Below are positions 56,061-62,402 of a stretch of DNA of 64,000 bases, piece by piece. A program made the position numbers and the translations under genes. The notes under the pieces were generated by a model. The model was not told the origin of the DNA. It saw nothing but the letters and a program-made list of their open reading frames with translations, and did not search any database. Source of the DNA: Gammaproteobacteria bacterium (GTDB lineage Bacteria > Pseudomonadota > Gammaproteobacteria > Steroidobacterales > Steroidobacteraceae); NCBI GenBank assembly GCA_016707425.1, contig JADJHU010000015.1:952001-1016000 (forward strand), given 5' to 3'. Position 1 is the stretch's first letter, and every line of letters starts with the position of its first letter.

Positions 56061-56092
56061 GAATCCGCGCGCTCTGCGGGAACTGCGGATTC
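56061..56092. repeat. 8-bp inverted repeat upstream of the peroxidase gene
   Basis: GAATCCGC (56061-56068) and GCGGATTC (56085-56092) are perfect inverse complements; an outer CAG/CTG pair extends the stem with one bulge. It lies 60-90 bp before the peroxidase start, upstream of an AT-rich TATAGA (56111). Operator or terminator cannot be distinguished. Nothing else was recognised in the 295-bp gap 55857-56151. Confidence 0.45.
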
Positions 56093-56151
56093 TGAGCGTG
56101 AGAGAAGGGATATAGAGTAAAAAGCCATCGGTGACACCCGAGGACTGATTC

Positions 56152-57159
56152 GTGACGTCGAAGACCCTCATCGCGATCGTTGCCACGACGGCTGCGCTCA
56201 CCGGCATCGTGGAATCTTCCGCCGGCCCGCGGAACGACGAACCGATCCAGCCGATCCAGGCCGCGGTCGTCAAGGATCCCGCGCGCGTGGAGCTCGGTCG
56301 CAAGCTGTTCTTCGACCCGCGGCTGTCGCGCTCCGGGTTCATTTCCTGCAATTCCTGCCACAATCTCAGTCTCGGTGGCTCGGACAACCTTCGTACCTCA
56401 GTGGGGCACCACTGGCAGAAGGGTCCGATCAACTCGCCGACGGTGCTCAATTCCAGCATGAACGTCGCGCAGTTCTGGGATGGTCGTGCCCGGGATCTCA
56501 AGGACCAGGCCGGCGGTCCCATCTCGAATCCGGGCGAGATGGCCTCCAGTCATCAACTCGCCGTCGACGTGCTCAAGTCCATCCCCGGCTACGTCACGGA
56601 GTTCACTGCGGCTTTCGGTACACCGGGAATCGACATCGACCGCGTGACGACGGCCATTGCCGCATTCGAGGAAACACTCGTGACTCCGGCGTCACGCTTC
56701 GATCGCTGGCTGGGCGGTGATGACGCCGCGCTCACCTCTCAGGAGCTCAGAGGCTACGAACTGTTCAAGAACAGCGGTTGCGTCGCCTGTCACCACGGTG
56801 CTGCGGTCGGAGGCACGACGTTCCAGAAAATGGGTCTGGTGGAGGCCTATCGCACCGATAACGCCGCCATCGGCCGTGCGGCGGTCACTGGGGACGACGC
56901 GGACCGGTTCAGCTTCAAGGTGCCGACACTGCGCAACGTCGAGCTGACCTATCCGTATTTCCATGACGGGGCCGCCGAGACGCTCGAATCGGCCGTAGAG
57001 ATCATGGGCAGGGTGCAGCTGGGACGTCAGTACAGCGACCAGGAAGTGGCGGACATCGTCGCTTTTCTGAAGACACTGACCGGTAAGCAGCCGGACGTCG
57101 GCCTGCCGATTCTGCCACCGTCGAGCAACGAGACTCCGCGCCCGCTGCCCTTCGACTGA
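56152..57159 (+). CDS. Di-haem cytochrome c peroxidase / MauG-family protein
   Basis: 335 aa, GTG start behind GAGGA. A hydrophobic N-terminal stretch (TLIAIVATTAALTGIVESSA) is a Sec signal or anchor. Two haem-c motifs, CNSCH (about residue 66) and CVACH (about 213), define a bacterial di-haem peroxidase; the family-typical blocks GRKLFFDPRLSRSGFISCN, NSPTVLNSSMNVAQFWDGRA, KVPTLRNVELTYPYFHDG (distal region) are present. It reduces periplasmic H2O2 with electrons from a small cytochrome. No methylamine dehydrogenase genes nearby, so CcpA-type is favoured over MauG. Confidence 0.9.
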   Translation: MTSKTLIAIVATTAALTGIVESSAGPRNDEPIQPIQAAVVKDPARVELGRKLFFDPRLSRSGFISCNSCHNLSLGGSDNLRTSVGHHWQKGPINSPTVLNSSMNVAQFWDGRARDLKDQAGGPISNPGEMASSHQLAVDVLKSIPGYVTEFTAAFGTPGIDIDRVTTAIAAFEETLVTPASRFDRWLGGDDAALTSQELRGYELFKNSGCVACHHGAAVGGTTFQKMGLVEAYRTDNAAIGRAAVTGDDADRFSFKVPTLRNVELTYPYFHDGAAETLESAVEIMGRVQLGRQYSDQEVADIVAFLKTLTGKQPDVGLPILPPSSNETPRPLPFD

Positions 57160-57192
57160 AGCGCGGCGTCGAGCCGCAGCGGTTTCCGGCGC

Positions 57193-58089
57193 TCAGTGCG
57201 CCGTCAGGCGGCGCAGTGCCTCCAGGTACTTCTCCGTGGTGCGCGCGATGATATCGGGCGGCAGTCGGGGGCCGGGAGATTTCTTGTCCCAGTCGAGTGT
57301 CTCGAGATAATCACGCACGAACTGCTTGTCGAAGCTCGGCGGGCTCAGGCCCGGGCGCCAGGTAGCGGACGGCCAGAAACGCGACGAATCGGGTGTGAGC
57401 GCTTCGTCGATGAGCGTCAGGCGCCCCGTCTCGTCCAGTCCGAACTCGAACTTGGTATCGGCGATGATGATGCCGCGCTCGCGCGCGTGCTGGGCCGCAA
57501 ACCCGTAGAGCGCGAGCGCCGTGTCGCGTACCTGCGCCGCGCGCCCGGGGCCGATGAGCCGTGCCGTCTCCTCGAAGGAGATGTTCTCGTCGTGCTCGCC
57601 CACGGCCGCCTTGGTGGCCGGGGTAAAGATGGGGGCCGGCAGCTGCTGAGCGAGCTCGAGCCCGCGCGGGAGCGCGATCCCGCACACCGCCCCGGTGCGC
57701 TGGTAGTCCTTCCAGCCCGAGCCGATGAGATAGCCGCGCACGACGGCCTCGATTGGCAGTGCCTGCAGGCGCCGGACGACCATGGCACGGCCCGAGAGCT
57801 GTGCACGTTCACCGGGATCGAGGGGCAGGTCTTCGAGCCTGTGCCCGCTCAGGTGGTTCGGCACGATGTGGCGCGTGCGTTCGAACCAGAAGCGCGAGAT
57901 CTCGGTGAGCACGCGGCCCTTTTCGGGGATCGGATCAGGCAGTACGACATCGAAGGCCGAGAGGCGATCTGTGGTGACGATGAGCATCGTCCCCGCGTCG
58001 ACTGCGTAGATGTCGCGCACCTTGCCGGTGTGGATCTTCGCGAGCCGCCGCAGCGTGCTGGTGTGCAGAGTCTGGGTCGGCGTGTCCAC
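57193..58089 (-). CDS. purC: Phosphoribosylaminoimidazole-succinocarboxamide synthase (SAICAR synthase)
   Basis: 298 aa from GTG 58089; upstream in-frame starts (ATG 58116, TTG 58131) give a longer tail that overlaps the djlA-like start. Motifs: IHTGKVRDIYAV (ATP loop), TTDRLSAFDVVL, GSGWKDYQ and IIADTKFEFGLDE. The length and sequence are of the longer, ADE1-like branch rather than the 237-aa E. coli type. Catalyses CAIR plus aspartate to SAICAR, downstream of the PurE/PurK steps encoded 5 kb away. Confidence 0.93.
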   Translation of the reverse strand: MDTPTQTLHTSTLRRLAKIHTGKVRDIYAVDAGTMLIVTTDRLSAFDVVLPDPIPEKGRVLTEISRFWFERTRHIVPNHLSGHRLEDLPLDPGERAQLSGRAMVVRRLQALPIEAVVRGYLIGSGWKDYQRTGAVCGIALPRGLELAQQLPAPIFTPATKAAVGEHDENISFEETARLIGPGRAAQVRDTALALYGFAAQHARERGIIIADTKFEFGLDETGRLTLIDEALTPDSSRFWPSATWRPGLSPPSFDKQFVRDYLETLDWDKKSPGPRLPPDIIARTTEKYLEALRRLTAH

Positions 58090-58098
58090 GGCTCGGGG

Positions 58099-58105
58099 TA
58101 CTATA
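58099..58105. promoter_or_regulatory. Overlapping divergent -10 elements between purC and the djlA-like gene
   Basis: TACTATA reads as TACTAT (58099-58104) on the plus strand and TATAGT (58105-58100) on the minus strand. Each lies 10 nt from the start codon it faces: ATG 58115 on the plus strand, GTG 58089 on the minus strand. Both transcripts would be nearly leaderless. No strong -35 is visible on either side. Confidence 0.4.
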
Positions 58106-58114
58106 GCGGAACCC

Positions 58115-58897
58115 ATGTCCTGGACGGGCAAGCTGATCGGCGGTTTACTCGGGCTGCTCGTTTCCGGGCCGTTCGGCGCGGCCGTGGGCGCGCTGCTCGG
58201 TCATCAGTACGATCTGGCGGCCGCACGATCCGCGGCTGGGGGCGTCGCGCCCGGAGAGCGCTTCTTCCAGGCCGTCTTCCAGGTCATGGGCCATGTCGCG
58301 AAGGCCGATGGCCGTGTCTCCGAGCGGGAGATCGATGCGGCACGACGCATCATGCAGGAGCTGCGCCTGAGCGAGGCGCAGACGGCAGAGGCGATTCGCC
58401 ACTTTACGCTCGGCAAGCAGCCCGACTTCGGGCTGGATGCGGCGGTGCTCGGCCTGCGTCGAGCCTGTGCCGGGCGACCCGATCTCCTGCGCGTCTTCAT
58501 GGAGGTCGAGCTGCGTGCCGCACTGGCAGGCAACGATCTCGCCGGCCCGTCGCGCCCGCTGCTGCAGCGGATCGCGGGCCTGCTGCGCATCTCCGGGCTC
58601 GAACTCGCGCACATGGAGGCGCTGCTGCGCTTCCACGAGGCCGGCGCGGGGGCGGCGCCTGGTCCTGCGCAGTCGTCGCGGGACGCAGCACTGTCGCACG
58701 CCTATAGCGTGCTTCAGGTCGAGTCCGGTGCGAGTGACGCGGCCGTACAGCGCGCCTATCGCCGGCAGCTGAGCCGCCACCACCCGGACAAGCTCAAGGC
58801 GAACGGCCTGCCGGACTCCATGCTCGAGCATGCCAAGCAGCGTACCCAGCAGATCATCGAGGCCTGGGAGCTCATCCGCGCGCAGCGCGGCCTGTGA
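58115..58897 (+). CDS. DjlA-like TerB/J-domain co-chaperone
   Basis: 260 aa. N-terminal TM/glycine-rich helix GKLIGGLLGLLVSGPFGAAVGALLG (about 4-30), a TerB-like helical domain (about 50-165, including VFQVMGHVAKADGRVSEREI), and a C-terminal J-domain (about 190-255) with the HPD tripeptide in RRQLSRHHPDKLKANGLP. This is the DjlA architecture: a membrane-anchored DnaK stimulator. Start ATG 58115 makes the TM segment N-terminal as expected. Confidence 0.92.
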   Translation: MSWTGKLIGGLLGLLVSGPFGAAVGALLGHQYDLAAARSAAGGVAPGERFFQAVFQVMGHVAKADGRVSEREIDAARRIMQELRLSEAQTAEAIRHFTLGKQPDFGLDAAVLGLRRACAGRPDLLRVFMEVELRAALAGNDLAGPSRPLLQRIAGLLRISGLELAHMEALLRFHEAGAGAAPGPAQSSRDAALSHAYSVLQVESGASDAAVQRAYRRQLSRHHPDKLKANGLPDSMLEHAKQRTQQIIEAWELIRAQRGL

Positions 58898-58929
58898 GCG
58901 ACCCGCCCCAGGCTGTAAGCTCTCGAACC

Positions 58930-59598
58930 ATGCTGACTCACTGGATCGCGCCTTCCATTCTCTCGGCCGACTTCGCCCGCTTGGGCGAAGAGGTCGATGC
59001 CGTGCTCGCCGCCGGCGCCGACCTCGTGCACTTCGACGTGATGGACAACCACTACGTGCCGAATCTCACTGTGGGGCCGGTGGTCTGCGAGGCGCTGCGC
59101 CGCCACGGCGTCACGGCTCCCATCGACGTGCACCTCATGGTGCGCCCGGTGGATCGCATCGTGCCGGACTTTGCGCAGGCGGGCGCCACGTACATCAGCT
59201 TCCATCCGGAGGCGAGCGAGCACGTCGATCGCACCATAGAGCTCATCCGCGAACACGGCTGCCGGCCCGGGCTGGTCTTCAACCCGGCCACGCCGCTCGA
59301 CTGGCTCGACTACACGCTCGCGAAGCTCGATCTGGTGCTCATCATGTCGGTGAATCCCGGCTTCGGCGGGCAGCGGTTCATTCCCTCGGCGCTCGCGAAG
59401 CTGCGCGAGGCGCGCCGGCGGATCGAAGCGGGCGGTCGCGAGGTGCGACTGGAGATCGACGGCGGAGTGAAGATCGACAACGTCGCCGCGATCGCTGCTG
59501 CCGGAGCCGATACGTTCGTGGCCGGCTCGGCGATCTTCGGCAGCGGTGACTATGCGGCGACCATTGCCGCCATGCGGGAGCGGATCGCCTCCCGCTGA
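58930..59598 (+). CDS. rpe: Ribulose-phosphate 3-epimerase
   Basis: 222 aa TIM barrel of the pentose phosphate pathway. Start ATG 58930 gives MLTHWIAPSILSADFARLGEE; an upstream GTG 58894 overlapping the previous gene is less likely. Metal and catalytic residues lie in VHFDVMDNHYVPNLTVGP, IDVHLMVRPVD, LIMSVNPGFGGQRFI and LEIDGGVKIDN. Confidence 0.96.
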   Translation: MLTHWIAPSILSADFARLGEEVDAVLAAGADLVHFDVMDNHYVPNLTVGPVVCEALRRHGVTAPIDVHLMVRPVDRIVPDFAQAGATYISFHPEASEHVDRTIELIREHGCRPGLVFNPATPLDWLDYTLAKLDLVLIMSVNPGFGGQRFIPSALAKLREARRRIEAGGREVRLEIDGGVKIDNVAAIAAAGADTFVAGSAIFGSGDYAATIAAMRERIASR

Positions 59599-59602
59599 GA
59601 AC

Positions 59603-60340
59603 CTATTCCTCGTCGTCCTCGTCGTCCAGCGACGTGACCGGTGCGGGACGTGCGGCGCTGGCCCGGGCCACCGGCACGATCACCGGCCGGGTCTTCATCT
59701 TCGGTCGCGCGTTGAATACCACGATGGTCTTGCCCGTGGCGCGCAGGTGCCCCTGCTCCTCCAGCACTTTCAGGACGCGTCCGGCCATCTCGCGCGAGCA
59801 GCCGACGAGGCGTGAGAGCTCCTGGCGGCTCACCTTGATCTGCATCCCTTCCGGGTGCGTCATGGCGTCGGGTTCGTCGCAGAGGTTGTTGATCGCGTGA
59901 GCGACGCGACCCGTCACGTCCACGAAGGCGAGATCGCCGAGCTTCCGGTTGGTCCGGTCGAGGCGCGTGGCCAGCTGGGTGGCGAGCTCGAAGACGAGCC
60001 CGGGACTCTCGGCGGCGATCTGGCGGAAGCGCGGATAGGTCATCTCGGCGAGTTCGCACTGGTTGCGGGTGCGCACCCAGGCACTCCGCGTGGGCTGCTC
60101 GTGAAAGAGGCCCATTTCGCCGAAGAACTGACCCTTGTTGAGGTAGGCGAGGACCATCTCGTTGCCTTCCTCGTCCTCGATCATCACCTCGACCGAGCCG
60201 CTGATGATGTAGTAGAGGACATCCGGGAGGTCGCCGGCGTGGATGACCACCGTCTTGGAGGGTACGGTGCGGACGCGGCAGTAGCTCAGGAACCGGTTGA
60301 TGGCCGGGATGTCGCTCAGCGGCCTGACGTGCTCTTCCAT
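59603..60340 (-). CDS. crp: CRP/Vfr-family transcription regulator
   Basis: 245 aa, start ATG 60340 (MEEHVRPLSDIP). Cyclic-nucleotide domain with the phosphate-binding cassette GEMGLFHEQPTRSAW (G74, E75, R85, S86). The dimer helix carries T130-N131 where E. coli CRP has T127-S128. The winged helix has SRQELSRLVGCSREMAGRVLK with the DNA-contacting R-E...R pattern of CRP. About 25 extra residues form a Pro/Arg-rich then acidic tail (DDEDDEE). Most similar in pattern to Vfr and Clp. Convergent with rpe, divergent from rplM. Confidence 0.93.
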   Translation of the reverse strand: MEEHVRPLSDIPAINRFLSYCRVRTVPSKTVVIHAGDLPDVLYYIISGSVEVMIEDEEGNEMVLAYLNKGQFFGEMGLFHEQPTRSAWVRTRNQCELAEMTYPRFRQIAAESPGLVFELATQLATRLDRTNRKLGDLAFVDVTGRVAHAINNLCDEPDAMTHPEGMQIKVSRQELSRLVGCSREMAGRVLKVLEEQGHLRATGKTIVVFNARPKMKTRPVIVPVARASAARPAPVTSLDDEDDEE

Positions 60341-60355
60341 TGCTCCCCCGAAGAT

Positions 60356-60369
60356 CACGAAGATTCGTG
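60356..60369. repeat. 14-bp palindrome just upstream of crp
   Basis: CACGAA-GA-TTCGTG is a perfect 6+6 inverted repeat located 16-29 bp before the crp ATG, on the 5' side of its ribosome-binding region. It does not match the TGTGA-N6-TCACA CRP consensus. It could be an autoregulatory operator or an RNA hairpin that affects crp translation. Confidence 0.4.
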
Positions 60370-60444
60370 TTTCTGTGGCGGCTTTTTATTACATAAACTC
60401 ATGGCACTGCAAGCGATCGGAGCTGGCGCCCCCGGAAGCCGGTT

Positions 60445-60473
60445 TTGCAAAGCGCCAGGCGCTTGAGTACACT
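60445..60473 (+). promoter_or_regulatory. Sigma70 promoter of rplM-rpsI
   Basis: TTGCAA (60445-60450), 17-bp spacer, TACACT (60468-60473). Transcription would start near 60480, giving a leader of about 60 nt to the rplM ATG. The following tRNA gene has no separate promoter evident and may depend on this one. Confidence 0.75.
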
Positions 60474-60490
60474 TGCCGCCCTTTTTGGGG

Positions 60491-60527
60491 CCCGCCGCCC
60501 CCGTGGGCGCTATTTGCTGATGGCGGG
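60491..60527 (+). promoter_or_regulatory. rplM leader hairpin adjoining the Shine-Dalgarno sequence
   Basis: CCCGCC (60491-60496) pairs with GGCGGG (60522-60527); within it GCCC (60497-60500) pairs with GGGC (60505-60508). The closing strand abuts the GGTGGAG ribosome-binding site ahead of ATG 60541. Such a leader could mediate feedback by L13, as known for rplM in other bacteria; that is inference. Confidence 0.45.
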
Positions 60528-60540
60528 TGGAGATCAAGAA

Positions 60541-60969
60541 ATGACTACAGCTTTCGCCAGGCCCGGCACTGTCCGCGGCGACTGGTTCGTCGTGGATGCC
60601 AGCGGCAAGACGCTCGGCCGGCTCGCTACGGCGCTCGCGCACCGCCTGAAGGGCAAGCACAAGGCCGATTACAGCCCGCACGTCGACATGGGGGACCACC
60701 TCGTCGTCGTCAATGCCGGGAAGATCAGTGTCACGGGCCGGAAGCTCGAGGACAAGTTCTACTACCGCCACAGCGGCTACATCGGTGGCATCAAGTCGAT
60801 CGCCCTCGAGAAGCTGCTCGCCGAGCACCCCGAGCGGGTCATCGAGTTCGCGGTCAAGGGCATGCTTCCCAAGAACCCGCTCGGCCGCCGTATGTTCAGG
60901 AAGCTGCACGTGTTTGCGGGCGGGAGCCACCCGCATCAGGCACAGCAGCCGAAGCCGCTCGAACTCTGA
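60541..60969 (+). CDS. rplM: 50S ribosomal protein L13
   Basis: 142 aa, the usual length; early assembly protein. Start ATG 60541 (MTTAFARPGTVRGDWFVVDA). GKTLGRLATALAHRLKGKHK, NAGKISVTGRKLEDKFYYRH and AVKGMLPKNPLGRRMFRKL are family blocks. An extended upstream frame exists but is non-coding leader. Confidence 0.97.
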   Translation: MTTAFARPGTVRGDWFVVDASGKTLGRLATALAHRLKGKHKADYSPHVDMGDHLVVVNAGKISVTGRKLEDKFYYRHSGYIGGIKSIALEKLLAEHPERVIEFAVKGMLPKNPLGRRMFRKLHVFAGGSHPHQAQQPKPLEL

Positions 60970-60980
60970 AAGGTCCAAGA

Positions 60981-61376
60981 ATGCCTGCCATCCAGAACAA
61001 CTACGGCACCGGCCGCCGCAAGACGGCCACTGCCCGTGTCTACCTTCGTCCGGGCAATGGCCGGATCACCGTGAACGAGCGTCCGCTCGACGAGTTCTTC
61101 GGACGTGAGACCGGCCGCATGATCGTCCGCCAGCCACTCGAGAGCGTGCAGCTCACCGACAAGTTCGACATCACGGTCCAGGTTGCCGGAAGCGGCATCA
61201 CCGGCCAGGCTGGTGCGATCCGTCACGGCATTACGCGTGCGCTCATCGAGCACGACGAGACGCTGCGCAAGCCCCTGCGCGCTGCCGGCTTCGTCACGCG
61301 TGATGCACGCGAGGTCGAGCGCAAGAAGGTCGGCCGCCGCAAAGCCCGTCGCGGGACGCAGTTCTCGAAGCGCTAG
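60981..61376 (+). CDS. rpsI: 30S ribosomal protein S9
   Basis: 131 aa; its C-terminal tail reaches the P-site tRNA anticodon. The block GTGRRKTATARVYLRPGNGR and the invariant ending KVGRRKARRGTQFSKR are present. Start ATG 60981 lies 11 bp after rplM, behind an AAGGT site. The reading frame open upstream is not S9. Confidence 0.97.
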   Translation: MPAIQNNYGTGRRKTATARVYLRPGNGRITVNERPLDEFFGRETGRMIVRQPLESVQLTDKFDITVQVAGSGITGQAGAIRHGITRALIEHDETLRKPLRAAGFVTRDAREVERKKVGRRKARRGTQFSKR

Positions 61377-61414
61377 AGGAAGCTCCCGAGCCGCGCCGCG
61401 ATCATCCGACCCAT

Positions 61415-61488
61415 TGGGGGATCGTCTAATGGTAGGACAGTGGACTCTGACTCCATCAATCTAGGTTCGAATCCTAGTCCCCCAGCCA
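61415..61488 (+). tRNA. tRNA-Gln (anticodon CTG), CCA encoded
   Basis: 74 nt including an encoded CCA. The acceptor stem TGGGGGA pairs with TCCCCCA; discriminator G; the anticodon arm GTGGA-CTCTGAC-TCCAT presents CTG; the T arm is CTAGG-TTCGAAT-CCTAG. It lies 38 bp after rpsI with no promoter between, suggesting co-transcription with rplM-rpsI, and is closed by a strong terminator. Confidence 0.95.
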
Positions 61489-61496
61489 AACGAAAC

Positions 61497-61537
61497 AGCC
61501 ACTTAGCGAACATCTACTAAGTGGCTTTTTTGTTTTT
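61497..61537 (+). terminator. Intrinsic terminator after tRNA-Gln
   Basis: A perfect 10-bp stem, AGCCACTTAG (61497-61506) with CTAAGTGGCT (61517-61526), a 10-nt loop and then TTTTTTGTTTTT. One of the clearest intrinsic terminators in the window; it ends the rplM-rpsI-tRNA unit and marks the edge of the accessory region. Confidence 0.92.
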
Positions 61538-61595
61538 GTAACAGGTTGCAACCGGCGGTGTAGTTCTAGCGGGCGAAGCGAAAAGGAAGTTCAAA

Positions 61596-61967
61596 ATGTT
61601 CATATGGGGAAGTGGACACAAGACCATTCGCATTCCAATTCACAATGCTCCTCCATGCGGCACTTGTGGTGGCGATACGCTGCGCTCAATTTCCTTTGAC
61701 TACGACTACAGCCACATCTTCTGGCTCTTCAAGGGCATCAAGAACAAGGCCGTATCGGCGTCCTGCGAAACATGCGGGACAGTCGTCAGGCTTGAAGCGG
61801 AACACGAGAAGGACATCGTTCGCACACTGGGGAAGAATCCAATTCCCTTCATGGACCGATACGGGGCCGTCGTCCTGTTATTGCTGGTAGCGGCTTGGAT
61901 TACGTTTGCGCTGACACGTCCATGTGCTGTGAACCCTGATTCGCAGGTGTGCAGGGACAGCAGATAG
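61596..61967 (+). CDS. Zinc-ribbon membrane protein, unknown function
   Basis: 123 aa, ATG with AAGGAAG nine bases upstream. The N-terminal motif MFIWGSGHKT and two Cys pairs, CGTC (about 21-24) and CETC (about 57-60), form a four-Cys zinc ribbon of the type found in small MFxWG-starting zinc-ribbon proteins. A single TM helix follows (YGAVVLLLLVAAWITFALT, about 89-107) with a short Cys-containing tail. Codon use is less GC-biased than in the core genes. Function unknown; a membrane-anchored zinc-dependent adaptor is the most that can be said. Confidence 0.7.
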   Translation: MFIWGSGHKTIRIPIHNAPPCGTCGGDTLRSISFDYDYSHIFWLFKGIKNKAVSASCETCGTVVRLEAEHEKDIVRTLGKNPIPFMDRYGAVVLLLLVAAWITFALTRPCAVNPDSQVCRDSR

Positions 61968-61970
61968 CGG

Positions 61971-62007
61971 ACAAAACAAAGCCCGCTAGCCTTTCGACTA
62001 GCGGGCT
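61971..62007 (-). terminator. Intrinsic terminator for leftward transcription
   Basis: On the minus strand AGCCCGCTAG (62007-61998) pairs with CTAGCGGGCT (61989-61980), with an 8-nt loop, followed by TTGTTTTGT. On the plus strand the hairpin is followed by GTGCCC, so it is oriented for leftward transcripts. It implies a real minus-strand transcription unit between here and the IS element; on the plus strand it could still protect the 3' end of the zinc-ribbon mRNA. Confidence 0.75.
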
Positions 62008-62057
62008 GTGCCCGCCGCTACCCGAGGGTGAACCTCTCAAACCCCCTCGGTGCCGCT

Positions 62058-62091
62058 TTGACGCTGGACGGAAGTGGCACGCCAGCGTCAA
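62058..62091. repeat. 10-bp inverted repeat in the accessory region
   Basis: TTGACGCTGG (62058-62067) and CCAGCGTCAA (62082-62091) are exact inverse complements separated by 14 nt. Its right arm overlaps the stop region of the tiny minus-strand ORF. Together with a CCGAGGG/CCCTCGG pair just to the left, the 62008-62091 stretch looks strongly structured on either strand. Confidence 0.6.
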
Positions 62092-62243
62092 TCCTGTATT
62101 GCGTGCGGGTCTCCGCAGAGCCGATTTCTCCGCACGTCTTCTGAAAAGAACGGGGCCTTGCAAACTAGGCACCGCCGCCAGCCCACAATCCTGACCACAC
62201 GGTTCCGGTTCATCCTGTCCAGCACCGGCGCTCGGCGAGTCAT
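62088..62243 (-). CDS. Tiny zinc-finger-like protein or gene remnant
   Basis: 51 aa from ATG 62243; the frame is open further upstream without recognisable sequence. The core CLVCKAPFFSEDVRRNRLC resembles small bacterial and phage zinc fingers of the form CxxC-x(n)-NRxC, but the expected fourth Cys is missing (GDPHAIQD follows), so it may be truncated. Leftward hairpin 62058-62091 and the intrinsic terminator at 61971-62007 fit a minus-strand unit. No good ribosome-binding site is seen. The 62244-62386 stretch to its right holds no gene I recognise. Confidence 0.4.
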   Translation of the reverse strand: MTRRAPVLDRMNRNRVVRIVGWRRCLVCKAPFFSEDVRRNRLCGDPHAIQD

Positions 62244-62382
62244 CTCAGGATCGCTATTCAGCGACCATCGCAAGGGGATCAAAAACCCCGCGTCCTCGCC
62301 AAAAGCCGCGATGCGGTACTCGGCGGCTGGGGCTGCGTCGCTCACCGGCGCAGTTCTCCTTCCTTGCGCATCCGATCTATCT

Positions 62383-62386
62383 CTAG
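62383..62386. repeat. Left CTAG of the putative IS target duplication
   Basis: CTAG adjoins the left IS end; the matching copy is at 63931-63934. Because CTAG is itself a palindrome and short, the duplication could be coincidental. Confidence 0.4.
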
Positions 62387-62389
62387 TCC

Positions 62390-62402
62390 CAATGGTGCTT
62401 AC
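62390..62402 (+). repeat. IS left inverted-repeat core
   Basis: CAATGGTGCTTAC; exact inverse complement of 63915-63927. The transposase stop codon (TTA on the plus strand, 62399-62401) lies inside it. Confidence 0.8.

Noticed and set aside
54343..56361. 672-codon minus-strand frame across pmbA end, yihY and the gap
   Set aside because: Covers three unrelated segments in the wrong frame; the YihY protein is in a different minus frame with clear TM segments.
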